DNA from: Rostratula benghalensis
Lineage: Eukaryota; Chordata; Aves; Charadriiformes; Rostratulidae
Direction: 5' to 3'
Length of the DNA: 64,000 bases
Assembly: GCA_013399305.1 (NCBI GenBank)
Contig: VXAI01000013.1
Span: forward strand, 1,334,313 to 1,398,312
Below the pieces are notes generated by a model. That model was not told where the DNA came from. It searched no databases and saw only the letters and a list, made by a program, of their open reading frames with translations. The position numbers were made by a program, and so were the translations under genes. Within the stretch, counting starts at the first letter, position 1. Each line of letters begins with the position of its first letter. Below, piece after piece: positions 11,282 to 25,934 of this stretch.

Positions 11282-14200
11282 AGGTGAAGATAACATAAGC
11301 CAAAATCATGGTCTATGCTTAATTTTGACCATTGTTTAGTGAAGAGTTTATTTATCATGTTATGATAAGGAACGAAGTGATCCTCTAAGCCATGTTATGA
11401 TGAAATGGAGTACCTTTCTCATGTATATGTATTGAATGACACTTAGTGAATGTCTACAGTTCTATTATACTTTATTATATAGGTATAACGATGGTATAGA
11501 TACAACAATTTCATGAGGAAGCATCTATGAGTAACTCAGAAGAGTCAAGCAAATATTGGCTGATTTGGAAGAAGGGCTAAAAGACTCCCTTATCATCAGT
11601 GTTGGAAAACACAAAAATTCAGTGGTTTGTTTTGCTTTTTTTTTTTTTTTTTAAATTCAGCAATTTTGGTAGAAAATGATCCTACCTTTGTAGGACAAGA
11701 ACAGAACAAAATACTTTCATTAAGGTATATAATTATTAGGAAAAAATGCAATGTTGCTTTTATTTGTCAAATGATATTGTGGTTCCTTATTCTCACTGGG
11801 TAACACTTACTACTGAGTGATCTCACAAACAACATTTGTATGATGCATCTGCAATGCGTAATGGGCATTCTTGATCTGGCACAAACTCAGAGACCAAAAA
11901 GAGGCTATTTTTGTCCTGAAAAGCATGTTTTATCCTACAAAAGAAAGAAAAAAGTCCCATCTTTAGCATTGGTCAGTTAGTTAACCTAATGTGGTTTTTT
12001 GGCATATCTCTCTATATTTAAATCCAGATATAAGGATACAAACATTCATCACTTGTAGGCAGATAGAAACCATTACCAAAAAAAAATACAGTTTCAGTTT
12101 TCCCAGGAAGAAATACTGAACTCTAAAATAAAAAAAATATAAGAAAAATCCAGGAAAATGTAACATAAATGCATGAAAACTTGGACACTTAAAATGAATA
12201 TTTTTTTTAAGTTACTAGGTTTCAGTGCCATAAGATGAACTTCCTACTTAATCATGTTTGATATTTGTGATCATTGCTCATATATCTGTCCTATAATTTA
12301 ACAAATTAAACAATGAATTGTACAATATAATAAAACACTGCAGTACAATGCTGACGGTTTTGTCACTTGTATAATGAACTTAATGAGATAACACACTTTT
12401 TAAAACTCTGTTCTAATTGTATTTTTTCTAATGTAAACTTTTGCATTAACAGAACAATTCAGATAAGTGTCAAGACATAAATACTTGTTAATGGTTGTAA
12501 AACAAGAGGGATACTATCCGTCTAAAATGTTAACATTTCTGGTAATAAAATCACTTTTTCTATTAAATAAAACTTTTCTACATCTAAGTGTGCCAGGCTC
12601 ATGTAATAAAGAGGTCAAGAAAAGTACTGTTAAAAATATGACTATGCTTTGTTACTTTATTGCTGTCTTTAATCATTCATTCATTAACTTGTCCAGAATG
12701 TCCATTTTTATAAGGTAAGAGTATAAAATGTGAATCCTGACAATATACTGCTTCATAAAATACTGCTGATAACAATTCTATGTAGAAATCCCATCATCTC
12801 TATTTCTATAAAGTTTGTCCTTAGATCTGGATCAACAAATCATACTATTAGAAGCAGAGAAGCCATTCTTATTATGGGATTTAATTAGGATTATTAATAA
12901 CAGTATTTCCTCATGTTCTTGCAGAACCTTTCACTTATTCCTTAATTGACAGCAGTGGAGTCATACCACATTATATTGAATTATGTTACATCAGAAAGCG
13001 GTCCTCTGATGAAATGAATTGTGACTACTACATTTCAGATACTCTCCCACTTCCAAATGCTTGCCAAGGAAGCCCATGCTGACATCCTAAAGTGTAACCT
13101 CTTCTTTACATCCTGCACACTTGTGCCACCTACATACAACCCTGAAGTGTTAGTGGAGGACTTCTGCTAGAGCGTTTGCACTTTATACAGGCAAGCAAAT
13201 AGCCTAAACAGTGAGCTGGCCGTTCTCTCTGGAGAATTACAATTGCAATAAACTTCTGAGCATTGGTTTGTAAGCCAGCAAACTCTGTCATCAAGATCCA
13301 CTTCTACACATCCTTTACTGTCTACATCAATTTAATGTATGTTAACTGATCTAAATTTGTGTTGGTACACATGAAAATCACAACCCTTGAAAACAGGGCT
13401 TTTGTCATCGTTATCCACAAGGATCACATCTTTTGCAGAAGTTTATCCTGAAAACACCTTTGCAGCCTCAGTGTTTTTTCTAAAATGCTTCAGAAGCATG
13501 TATAAGGTCTTTTAATAATGTCCAAGTTTTTAGCTAATATAATTTCAGTGGATAATCAACTATTTTAATTAAGTTCCATAAGTTAGATTTTTTCTGTCCC
13601 AGTGACTTATTTTTATTTATACATCCATGATTCTAGTCTTACCCAGCAAGAACCTTGCACATTCAAATATCTCCTACGTTCTCTCTTATTTTCTTATGAA
13701 ATGTTAAGCTTTACTTTCACAACTGTACTTACATATACACCTCTGCACTTCATTCAGTTTTACTGAAGAAAACAAAATTTAGTGTCTTGTGGGTTCCTCT
13801 CATAGTTCTTTTTAAGTTTTTCAAGACATTGCCATCTTGGTTCAGAAGTGTTACAGAGAGGCTTACTGGAACTCTGTCTTTTGTTTTCCTTTCACACTTG
13901 AATTTTAAGTTGTTGTTTTCCTCTTTGATTTGTTCATGAGACATTTTTTCTTAATATTTCAAGGCACCAAATTCCAACTCTGGTCTGAACAAGGGCACCT
14001 CTGCTGAAATCCTGGAGTTGCATCCATTACTGCTAGGGTCAACATGTGGCATTTTATGATGTACTTCGCGGTTTCTGATGACAGCACATTTAATTCTAAT
14101 GTGACCTGGAGAGAAATAAACAAAGCGTTGTACTGTGGCAGAGTGGAAAACAGGGAATACTCAGATGTACGTGCTATTACAGTAGAGGTCAAAGTTTTCC

Positions 14201-16381
14201 TTATCCTAACTCAGAGCAGTACAAATAATCAACCTTATTTCCAGGAGTCAGTTCAAACATAAGTACACATAAGGACACATGATGTGGATACCTAGACAGT
14301 CAGTAACAGGAAGATATAATTATTACAAACCAATAATGAAAGCATTTTCAAGATTTCTTCAGAATTACTGATAGTTGAGTCTCTTCTTTGTTCACTCTGT
14401 GCATGAGACATCTCCTGCTGACCAACTAATTCACCCTGCACAAAAAGGACCTGTTGTATGGACACTGTCTCAGCATGTCTAGAGTTTTCAGAAGGAATCC
14501 TTCTTCCTGGAGCTTTACACAGCACCCACGTAGAGCTGATAATGATTGTATGATACAAGAACTACCATTTCACTGCATTATTTTTCTTGTTGTGAGCAGT
14601 GGGAATTGTCAGACTTTTCACTACTCTCTTTTAACAATATTCTCCTCTCAGATCCCACAAATTTTTTTGTTCTCTCTCATACTTTTCAATCCTATTAATT
14701 CAACATATATGGGTACCAAAATACTTCATGTTGACTCATGTTGGCATTTTCTCATAAAAAGATAGCTCTAAGAAATATAAACAGTGCCAGTCCCCTTAAG
14801 GCTACAGGGAAAACCTGCCTTCATGTAGAGTGAGTGCCTCCTTCTCTGACTTTGCTGTTCCCTCTGTTGTTTGTCACTATTTTTGTTCCCTCTTGCTCTG
14901 CCTATGTGGTGTTTTCTGCCCGTAAACACATTTTCCCAAGAGTGCCATCATTTTGGCTGAGGGGGTTCAACCATGTGCTGTGGTGGGCCTATTGGAGCCA
15001 GGTGGTATCAGCATGTCCAGCACAGGGCAGCCCCATCCTCTTCTCACAGAGGTGAACCAAATGGGTCTATCAGGATGAAAGACACTGTGAAGGGAATATA
15101 TTAATAGAACAAATAATTTTTATAGGCAGTATTATTTTTTTCAGCCTTCTTATGCAAACACAGAATTTCTTGATAGGAAAGAACCATAATTAAATCTTGC
15201 ATGTTACATCTTCTCTCAACACTTCTAAGGGCAAAGGAAATGGGTGGCTTTCTTTCCAGCTTGCTATTCATTTTGGTATAAAACCTCTCTGGGAGGCAAA
15301 GGAAAAATGGAAGCTCTGTGCATAAGAAAAGGAGAGGCAGAATCCAGAACATTTAACTTTTCTACCAGACCAACCAGCAACAGTGCTATCATCAAACCAT
15401 AAAGTGTAAAACTGGGAGTACGAGGGATGCGAGAATAAAGTTATAATTGATACGACATATGTTTTTCTCACTCTTACTCTGAAAGGCAAGGAAATACAGC
15501 AAAATCTTTATCAGGTTATAGCATAGCATAAAAACCATTCCTTAGCAGAAGGAACTAATTCTACACAAAAATTGTGAAGGGCATAGCCAAGCTGACTGGG
15601 ACTGGCATTTGGGGAGAGTATAAATGTCTATTAAAACATGGGTTTCATTCAAATTGCCATGAGAGGGCAGGGAGAGAGAACACTGCAAGGTCAGGTCATG
15701 CCAATTTTCATGGTAGACTTAAGTCCAGCAAGCCAATCAATCATCCAATACATTTAAGATTTTAACTAAACTAAGCTTGAAATAGAGGTCCACAGTTATA
15801 CCAAAGATAGATACATGAACAAGTGTGGAAACTGATTTGGAAACAAAAGAGGAGAGAATCACTCATTTTGGCTCCAAAATGTTACCAATTTATTGCAGTA
15901 AGAGTACCTTCTGGGAAAGTCAGTTTTAAATACATTTTCATTGCATAAATAACAAATAACAAGTACTTGCTAAAGGTATATTTAGTTCATTTTATGTCTT
16001 TATGTTGTACAATATATTGTATAAGAGATATTTTGGGCTCACCCTTTTTGGATTAAGTGTGTGAGAAGACATACAACTCTGGAGAGATGAAATTATCCAA
16101 AAAAAGAAAAAATAAGTATAATAAGAGATAATGATATTACATACCATCACAGTCTTTTGCTTTATTTTTAAATAATGATCATATGTTGCATAGAATTTTA
16201 TGTAAAGTTAATGTTTCTAAATATCACATTTGCAAGCTTTACTAATGTAATTTATATTTAGTAATTTTATTGCATAAAAAAGTATGAAAAAAAGATTTTG
16301 AGATATTTTGTTTGGCCTAGATTTCATCTGTGGGGTTTTCTTTTTTTGATGTTGATTTTACTGATGGCAAAGGTAATTTTC
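11282..16381. other. AT-rich single-copy sequence
   Basis: No gene or dispersed repeat recognised over about 5 kb. A T17 run lies at 11636-11652. Open frames are all at or below about 105 codons, and none has a family signature, a plausible Kozak context and flanking splice sites together. Confidence 0.55.
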
Positions 16382-16403
16382 ATAAATAAATAAATAAATA
16401 AAC
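16382..16403 (+). repeat. (TAAA)n microsatellite
   Basis: About five consecutive TAAA units. An ordinary AT-rich simple repeat. Confidence 0.9.
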
Positions 16404-19400
16404 TCATAGCATTTCATCATTTTGGATTCCAACAAAAGAGAGAGCAGCAATAGAGAAGATAAAGATATTTCTCAGACTGCCAGGAATGTTGCGCAATGCA
16501 TAGCTGAGTGAAAATATCATGGTCAGTAGGTACGCATTGTCATGAAAAGGTTTGCTTCTCTGACATATTTCCTAAATGAAGAAAGTCAACAGCTAAAAGG
16601 AGGTCTTCAAAGTAGAGCTCATCTTTTCTGAAACAGAAAGCTGAAGCTTGGCTATTATGAGCGAAAATCACTCGGTTTTCTTCCAGTTCTAAAGAAACTC
16701 AGGTAAATAGGGGAATCAAAGGCCAAGAAATTATATTCAGGAGAAATTCAGAAGATTTAAATTACTTTTTAATGTGTTAAAATCTATGCTTTTTGACAGC
16801 ATTTAACACTACCAGATCTCCCAAAATTTTGTTCCAGATGCTTCTCCCAAAAGAAAACCACAATCTCCTATATTTATAATGCAGCTTAGTGTCTTCTCTC
16901 TGCTTTTCCATCAAGTGTGTAGGAATTAAGGTAGTCATGAGAAACCTCATGCCTGTGTCAGATACACGGGATCATGAAAAAGCAGAATCTGAATATATGC
17001 TAGTTAATGCAGTTAACAGTACTCACACTTAAAGTTCCATGTATTATACTCAACTACAGGGTTCTCGGTAAAGACAGAACTCTGGGACCTGCATAGCAAA
17101 AGTTTAGCTAAATGCAGAAAACAGGAAAAAAATGTCAGTAAAAGATTACAAAGTTATTTTTAAGACTGAACCATTGGAAGCCAGTGGAAGGAATGTCAGT
17201 GAAAATATTTTACTAGTTCCAGTCAGTTTAATTTTTTTTACTTTTTTTTAAATTTATTTTTAAAACCAACTTTGTATCAAATGTGATTTCATTAAAAGTT
17301 AAATTTAGCTAACAAATTCAAAATTTTCAAAAAATGTCCATTGCAATGGTTTTCTTCTTGATCAAGAAAATGAAAAGAATTAATTGAAAAACTAAGAAGC
17401 ATTTATTTTTGGTCAAACATGTTCAAAAGACATTAACATTACATGGGAAAGTTTTCCACTGTTTTCAGCTCTATTGAAATTAGTTAGGCCTCTCCTTAGA
17501 AAGACAAAGAAATCAAGACAGTCATGTAGATCTATATCTTGGGATATATTTCTGTGCATGCTGTAACAAATGCTCATGAGGGTATTTTTGGAAGAGGGAC
17601 TTCCTGTCAAGCATAAGGATTCTTCTTCATCCGTTAGTAACAATAGCTACATGCCAGAATACAGTTGTTGACTATGAATCATTATTCTTTCATTGTTTTG
17701 TAGCTAGATCGTCATAAATGAGGAAGATTCTTAAAGATTTGTTCCTTTCCAAAACAAATGTTATTGTTTTGGTTTTTTACCTGATTACTCGCTGTTATAA
17801 TAGCAGAGCTTCTGCTGCAGAATACCTAATCAGGTAATTTGCAGAGTTTTTATTATATGTTGTTCTTTATCAAATGACAGCAGCCACAGAGATTAATAAA
17901 GCTGTCAGCCACGGATAAATTCATAAGTGATTATTTCAATTTTTATTCTCAAGTGATACTTATTAGCATATCGCTTTTTTTATTGAGGGGACTGAAGTGG
18001 ATAGATTGAGTAGAGTTATCTCTTTAACATGAGGTAGCTTCAGGTTTTGTTGGATAGTGTCCTCCCCAGAGAAAGGTCCAGTAGCAGTAGAATTTTAACT
18101 AACTGGTAGGCAAAGTGTTATTATAAGTATGGACTACATATTTAGCTGGCAATAATGAGCATCATAAAGTGGTCAGAAAAAGGAAGGAGAATTCAGTAGC
18201 AATTTTCAATCATACTTAGGCTAAATATTTGACAAAAATCATATCCCTGCCTTAAAGTATATCATCAGAAAAATTACAAAATTCATTTTATTATTAATAT
18301 ATTTTGACAATACTTTTTTTATCAACACAGTAAATATTGTATCATTTCCCCTTTCTTAACTAAAGCTTGCAAACTAGAAGTCTTAGGTTGAAAAAGTTCA
18401 GCAAACACATACACTTCTTTTCAAACAGAATTGCATGATCATATCAAGTGACAGAACAGCACTGGAATCCAGTGGATCCTATAATTCACTTTATTCACCT
18501 TTCCAGTTAATGATCTTACTCTGTTGTTGAGTATTTTTCAATTCAGACATTGATGCTATATATTCAATCAGGTGGGATGGACATGAATTTGCTGGCATGA
18601 ATCCAGTCATAGAACAGAGACCTTAAAATTAAAGATCTTTATGTCAAATTTGGATTATATTTCTATTGTAAAATATACATAGCAATTAGTGGAAAAATAT
18701 TAAAACACCCAATGAAGCACAGCTGCAAAGTATAAATCTTGGTATTTTTCAATCAAAACCATAAGAGTTTTAATGGTTATAAACACAAAACAGATAATCG
18801 CATCTTTACAATGTAATACAAACCAAACACTCAACGGATTCAAGCGATCCAAGCAATCCATATTTACTTTCCAATAACATAAACTGATCAAATCTGACTA
18901 ATGAAAATATTAATAGAAAACTCATTTTTATTGCACTGACATTGCTTTGTGCACATATTATGTTAGAACACAAATATGATATTTTTTTCAAGCAAAAAAA
19001 GAGAATTTACATTGAGTAAATGAATTGTTCTTTCTCAACAGTGAATTAGGGTGGAATTACACTTTTTTCTGTACAAGGTCATGTAATAGGCATGCAGAAC
19101 CTCTACTTCTGGAGAAAGTAATAGAAGAGAAGGTTTTTAAAGAGAAGGGTTTTTTTCAAGGCCTACTCAAGTTGAAGCAATTTCTCTAATTCGTTGTGGT
19201 GCTTTTCAATGTTTACGTATTTTTTTTCACTTTACTGTGCAACAATCCAGCTTTCTAGTAGATTGTGATATTCCCTCTATCACATCTATTCCTTTAGGAC
19301 ACATTAAATGTATCTACATTGTCATAAAGAGAAAGCTCACAGTCAGGTTTTCCAAATCTACCCAGAGCTGGACACAGGGCAAAATTCCTAGCACACCTGA

Positions 19401-20404
19401 AAGAGCATCAAAAGGTGGACACTGTGGGGACTCATTCAGCTTTAAACAGCTTTCACCACATATTGCCTTCAGTGTCAACAACCCCAAGCTATTCTGTCCC
19501 TGTATCCCATCTGCTCTTATGACATGATCAGTAACAGAAAAATGCATTGGTTTGGAAACCTTTCTTAAAAGTAGTCTGTTAAACAAATAACATTTTTAAT
19601 GAAACTTTAAGATATTGTAACAAAATTTGGATCAAGAATCAGGAGGTTTTTTTAAAAAATTTAAATTGTCTAAAGGTATGCTAGACAACATACTTGAAAC
19701 ATTCTAAGTTGATTAAAACGTTCTTCACTAAGTAAAAATTTACTGGTAGTTGGAAAAAAATGTAGTTGTAAACAAAACCAGTGATGAAATGGAACTAATC
19801 TTGCAGTGTTTTGAGGCCTCATCAATGGCCAAAAAAAACCCCTGGATGAATAAACAGAAAAATATCAATTAGATCTTTCTAAAAAAATGTTCAGTTTTAA
19901 TACCATAAAAATATGTGGATAAGCTAGGAAAAATAGTCTTTGAACAGCCACATGTAAATGATCAGAGGGCTGGAAAACATGCGAGCTATGTAGCCAGTGA
20001 TTTTAAGATCTAAATACATTTAACTCAACAGTTAAGTCATGACTTGATTCAAAGTTTATAAATACTCACTTAGGGAATAGAAAATTTATGATAGAGGGCT
20101 CTTCAGCCTAGCACATAAAGGAATAACAAAAATCCAAAGGCTAAACAGATTTCAGGGTAGCAATAACATAGAAATTTTTATCACTGAGTGTATTGAAGCA
20201 GGGAAACAATTCAACACTGGTTGTGGTGAATTTTCAAGCCATTTTTATTCAAAGAAATTTTTAATGAGAAAATTCTCCTGTCTGTACTATGCAGAGATTT
20301 GAATTAAAATCATCGTGACTGTCCCTAAGCCAATGCAAACTACTACTGTATGAAACTCCATTAACAAATGGGAGTGAGAACACAGGTGACATTTTTGTGT
20401 TATA
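16404..20404. other. AT-rich single-copy sequence
   Basis: No gene. The stretch 17760-17960 holds a nested inverted repeat (listed separately), followed by several TAAT/ATTA homeodomain-type cores and a CTGTCAG motif. The remainder shows only short homopolymers. Confidence 0.55.
17778..17836. repeat. Nested inverted repeat (59 bp, cruciform-capable)
   Basis: The outer arms TACCTGATTA (17778-17787) and TAATCAGGTA (17827-17836) are perfect reverse complements. Inside lies a second perfect hairpin, AGCAGA (17802-17807) and TCTGCT (17811-17816), with a 3-base loop. The sequence between the two stems pairs poorly, so this is not a simple miRNA-like hairpin. Confidence 0.85.
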
Positions 20405-20600
20405 TCATGGAATGGTAGGGGTTGGAAGGAACCTTTAGAGATCACCTAGTCCAACCCCCCTGCCAAAGCAGATTCACCTAGAGCAGGCTGAACAGGAATG
20501 CATCCAGGTAGGTTTTTAATATCTCCAGAGAAGGAGACTGCACAACCTCTCTGGTCAGCCTGTTCCAGTGCTCAGACATCTTCAAATATATATAAAGTAA
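20405..20600 (-). mobile_element. CR1 LINE 3' end (minus strand)
   Basis: The plus strand reads the complement of a CR1 3' end: the tail 'tcatggaatggtaggggttg', the 'cctagtccaacccccctgcc' block, then 'ctccagagaaggagactgca' and 'cctgttccagtgctc'. Similarity fades after about 20580. Only about 190 bases remain, so the copy is strongly 5'-truncated. It has no coding capacity. Confidence 0.93.
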
Positions 20601-23600
20601 AGCAAAGACATTATAACTTATCCTTAAAAACATACCTACCCTTGGAGTAAAGAAAGACATAATTTGTAACTAGTTTCTTAAAGCTTTTCAGACTTGTATA
20701 AAGGAAAAGAAAGTAACCACATTAAGAAATACATTAGAGTAAAAATTATTTTTGAGTAATTTTAGAAAGTTTTCATTGCCATTAGGGAGCAAATAACTAC
20801 TTGAAGCATCTTTGTAATAAGGAAAGTGCTTTTTTTATAACTCAGAATTGTCCCATATAATTTTGTTTCTTCTTCTCTTCTTCTTTCCACATAGGCCCAA
20901 AGCAAAAAAATATTTTTTTATCTGGAGCCTTTCTTTCCCTCTTTTATCTTGGTTTTAACAGTCACAAGATAAACCTTTAAAAACACGTCTTATATTGGAG
21001 ACTATGGAAACATGACTTCAATATCATGAGTAGGGATGTTATGCTATCATCATTCTCCTCAATAGGAATTGTAAACATTTTAATGTTCAGTTTCATACCT
21101 ATGGGACTCATTGGCATTCCTTTAGAAATATAATTTATACAACTTTGAATACTATACCAATAATGTCAGGTATAATTAGTTTTAGCTGGTAGCTGACCTG
21201 ACCTATAAATTCTTGTGGGAAACCACTGACAAGATAGAGCACAAATCTTTTCCTTTTCTTTTTTAGAACTAAAAAGGAATCTGTACAGCTAGAAATAATA
21301 TTTTTTAGATCTCTGAATGAATAATTGCTAAAGCTCTGTTCCTGTGGTTTTATAGCCTTCTCTGAAAAACAAGAATGCAGGCATTTCTAGCATAAATCAT
21401 GATAGGAATATGAATTGTGTCAACAGTATAAACAGAGTTATGTTTTTCTCTCTTAAATAGAAAATATTTTTTACAAAGAGTCCATCAGCGTCTGCATGCC
21501 ATGTATTTGGAATCACGTGTTGTGGGTTTAGAAGCCCTGTGCCATTGTTTCCCCTTTACCTTCAGCTGGTAGATCAGGAAAATACTTCCTGGATTTGGTC
21601 CATTTGTTGGATCAGTTTTATCAAGTCCTTAAGAATGAAGCTATTTTACTTACTAGGACCAAAAATAACTGTTTTTTCTATATATACGTTGTGGGTATGG
21701 GGACTTTAAAAATATATTGAAATGCAGAAAATAGGTCCTACTTAATAGGTAAGCATATTAAGCATTAGACTTTCATAAAGAACAACAACAACAAAAAAAA
21801 ATCACTCCAACAAAATATTTTCAGGAACTGACCTTAACGATATTGTGGTATAATCCTAAAATATGAAGAAGTACTCTAACTTCAGTTTTATTCAATCCTA
21901 ATCTTACTTGGACTTCCTGCTCAACTCATGCTGAATATCCTAATTAAGAATTTAAGATTGAACAACACCTAATTATTTTTAGATTATATATATTAAACCC
22001 AGAAGGAAATATTATAATCTAATCTAACCTTCTCAGACAAATCATGCAGTAATTTCTGTACCATGCTCATAATTCCGTGTAAGACATAATGTATCTCTTC
22101 AAATGTCATTGAGTGGTAATTTAAAGATTGCAAGAGATGGAGAATATACCACAGACCTAAGTAATTTCTACTACTAGTTAATTATTGTCATTATTAAAAG
22201 GTACCTCATTAGGAATGTGAATTTGACTGGCACAAGCTTCCAAACATTGGTTCTCATAATGTGGTGTTCTTTCAAGATGAAAAGTATTTTACAATTGACA
22301 ATTAGTAGTAGCAGTGGATAATTTAAAATACAACTTTTCACTATCATGTTCAAACAAGGGATTTAAGTGTTTGGCAGTCATATTCTTTTTCTTTTTTTAG
22401 TTAACATCAGCATCAATATTTTTGCCACTGAATTTTATTGGGAAAAAATATATATATATATTTAAATTCAAAAACAAATAAGATGTTAGATTCATTTTTC
22501 TAGTCTCTCTATATACAGATAATTCAGATATTAACAGACAGTATGTTAGATTGAGTTAGTGTGTAACAGAAAAATCACACTATCTTTTAATATAAGAACA
22601 CCTTGCTTTTAAGTTTATAAATGGTGTTATTTACATTTAAAGTAACATCTGTTGTGCATAATAACCATTATTGTATATGATAGGCAAAAAGGATGAATCA
22701 CACTAGGAGTTTAGGGAATAAGCTAAGATTAAATATGGCAGAGAAAGGAAAAGGCTTAGACAACAGAAGAAATTTTGTTTGCAAACTCCCTCTGTCCCTC
22801 TCTTTTTAGAGAAGTAACAACTTGCCTTTATAAGAACCTCTCTAAAATTCAAAAACTAGTACTTCTTTACTCCTACTTATACAGTTTTTATGTGAAGTAT
22901 CTATTGAAATCAATGAAATGGCCTACCAGGAAAAAAAAAATTGTTAACTTAAATGTATATTTTTTGTAACTATTGCTACACATTGAAAATAACTCCAGTT
23001 GTCATAAAAATAGAAAGAAAACTGATATATTTTTCATTATACTACCTCAACACCTGGAAAATACAAACCCAAAGAAGCTCAGTGAGTTTATGTATGTGAA
23101 GATCCTGGTTGAGCACACAGCCAGGTTAAACAGAAAATAAATAGTGCTGCTCTCTTTATTTGTGCTATCAAAGGGAATGCAAACACGCTTCCATAAAGCA
23201 GTATTGCTAAAGTTTCTTCCACTTTTCCCCTTTTAATTAAAAAAAAAAAAAAGAATACAATTTTTTTTTAAAAAAATGGGCAAACAACAGAATAAACCTC
23301 CAAGAAGGAAAGTCCAGGTGTTGTGAAATAATGTCTTCTTTTGACTCAAAGGATTACCTGAAATTTGTAACTCTTTTCTTTGTTTCTGTAATTATATTGT
23401 CACTTATTTTGATATAATTATTTTGATAAAATTCTCTTTATTTACAAGTAATAGAAAATTCTGTTTTCTTGGATACAGAAAGGTTCATAAAGAAAGCAGG
23501 TACTGCCCTTACCTGAGTAGAGAGCTAGTCAGCTTCCTAATTCATCTGTATTATTGTTTGTATAAGCCTTGCCCACTTCTGGGAAAGAACTGCAGGCAAA

Positions 23601-25934
23601 ACCAAAGAAGTTGTGAGAAAGCAGCAAGGAGGAACAAGAGATGTGAATCTCTATAAAAGCTCACTGCTCGCTAGCAGAACTGGGAACTTAAACACTAAGC
23701 TATCAGTATGACCCTTTACAGAAAGAAATTCATATTCATTTTTCCTTATTCATGCATAATAAGAAATAAAAAAGACCCAGGAGCGAACCATAATAAAGCA
23801 GGTGAAGAAAATGCTCAAGAGTTAACAAGTTCAAGATACAGGAATCCATGTTAAAAACAGACCTCCAAATCTTAGAATGATCCTAGAGAAATAAATATTT
23901 TTGTAGGTAATATTTAGAAGGAACTTGTTGTGATGTACTTGGACCTCAGTATGAAACTGGAAAGTAAGAGTGCTATATCTCTTATACCTTTTTATATTTG
24001 TCATTTGCTTTTCACACGTTACATGGTTACAGGAGTTCATGGCTGTTGTCTAAAGACAAGAAGTGTTTCCCTTCATGTTTTATTCAAGTTGGATATGATT
24101 ATAAATCTGGGAATGTAGATAAAAGTGGTCCTAGCACTTAAGAGATTTTGAATCCTGAAAAAAGGATTTACTGTCTACAAGGGGACTTTGACAGGGTGTA
24201 AGTCATGAAAGTCCAAAATTGTTGTACTTAAACCCACCATTTGCTTATCTATAGATATACACATGAGTTCCAAAGTTCCATTCATTGCTAGCCTTGCACA
24301 ACGTCTGGAATGGTTAAGAGTAAGCATTCTGGGCAAACCCCAGCTTAGCAGGACTAGTGACTTGATATTCAGCTAATGGTCAAATTTGATGTTCGCAAGA
24401 TTCACAAATTAGATAGTCTCTTGTTTATGTTGTGGAAAAGACTCCCTCTGACAAGCGTACTCAAAACACATCAGGCTTTGTTTGCAATAATCTGTTTTGT
24501 TTTCCTTCAAAACATGATAGTAGAAGTATTGGTAGCAATATCACCACCCTTTGACCACCACAAACTGGCCAGATACAGTCATTAGCATGGGAAGCAATTA
24601 AATGGATCCAGTGTGGGAAATTAATTGTCCCTCCACATAGTTATTCAGCTGGCTTATGCCTCTGACTACTGTCACATTTCCTCTGTAAGTGGATTAGAAA
24701 TAAAAACACCAAAAAAGGACAATATCATCCTTTCATCCCTGAAAGTGTATGTATAATATCTTTGATATCTTTACATTCAGACATTGATAATTTTGAACTG
24801 TTAATGCAGTCAGCCACCAGCTGTAAACTTGCATCCATTTTTGATTGGAATTACAATAGCTGAGGTCTATTTCAATGTAATTCCATGATGCAAGTCAAAT
24901 ATATCCTCTCTCTCTCTAATTTTTCATACTGGAGGACAGCAATTCCAACACCATGACAGATCATCAGACTGACTTCTAGTATATAATTAGCACAAGTCAC
25001 ATATTACAAAAACAGATTTGGCTCAGTTAAGGTGAATGAAAATTCTATCCCTGGCTGTCTGATCTGCAAATAAATAGTATAAGCTAACCTCTCAGAAAAA
25101 GCAGGCTCACAATTTCACTTCAATGCTACTTGCTCTTCAGTGAAAAAGGAAATTTTCTAAAGCTGCAATATTTAACAAGTGTTCATTATAAATTAACCCA
25201 GCACAAGATGGAATGCCCATGTTATTTAATAGCTGTCTTAATGCAAAAATATTACTAGAACAAGTGTTACTGCATCCTCTTCACTTCTTACAAGGAAGAA
25301 GTCTTGAGATTTAACAGCTCAGAGTCCTAGTGCGTATGCCCAGGCAGTCTTAGAGTTCACACTCAAGTACACCAGAGGGAACACTTATGTACTCTGCCAC
25401 AAACCTTTGCTTGGAAGACCTTTGATGAGAAATGTAGTTTGTAGGCTTGATTAATTAGCATTTTCCCCTAACAGTAAGCTAATGAAAAGAGCTCAATTAA
25501 CCGTAGATCTACAAAGAACTCACAAAGTTTTTTCTACTGCTAGAACTACAAATAAGGCTGGACTGTATCAGTAATTAATAGCATTTTAGAGTTCTGGGCT
25601 GCCTGTTATCAGACTTTTGTTGTTACCTTACTTGGGGGGTCAATAGAGTCACTCATGGAAGAAATATGACCAGGTATACATTTGTGTTTAACTTCCTTCA
25701 AATTATTTTTAGATTCCATTTTCTTAAGGATATTAATTTAGGAGAAAATAGATTACTTATAATGAGAAGAATCACTTAATCATATTTTAAGTTTCTGCCC
25801 ATCTTTTAGTATTTAAGAGATTCCATTATGGGCCTGTGTCTCCACACATGATCTGTGGTCATGCTTTGTAGCCTCCTGTTAAAGAAACTGAAGCTTTGCA
25901 ATGAACAAAGGAAGCATACTTCTCCACAGAATTC
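20601..25934. other. AT-rich single-copy sequence
   Basis: No gene. A (TA)n run lies at 22447-22461 and an A-rich/T-rich stretch at 23237-23277. The stretches 24770-24900 and 25440-25510 are rich in TAAT/ATTA cores and could be conserved noncoding elements, but nothing in a single sequence proves this. Confidence 0.55.

Noticed and set aside
10905..11309. 134-codon minus-strand frame, the longest outside the gap
   Set aside because: No recognisable domain; overlaps other frames and a probable old repeat tail; no splice or promoter context.
23050..23150. MIR-like 'aagctcagtgagtttatg' followed by 'cacacagccag'
   Set aside because: Only short words agree. The spacing and the rest do not follow the MIR core, so chance is more likely.
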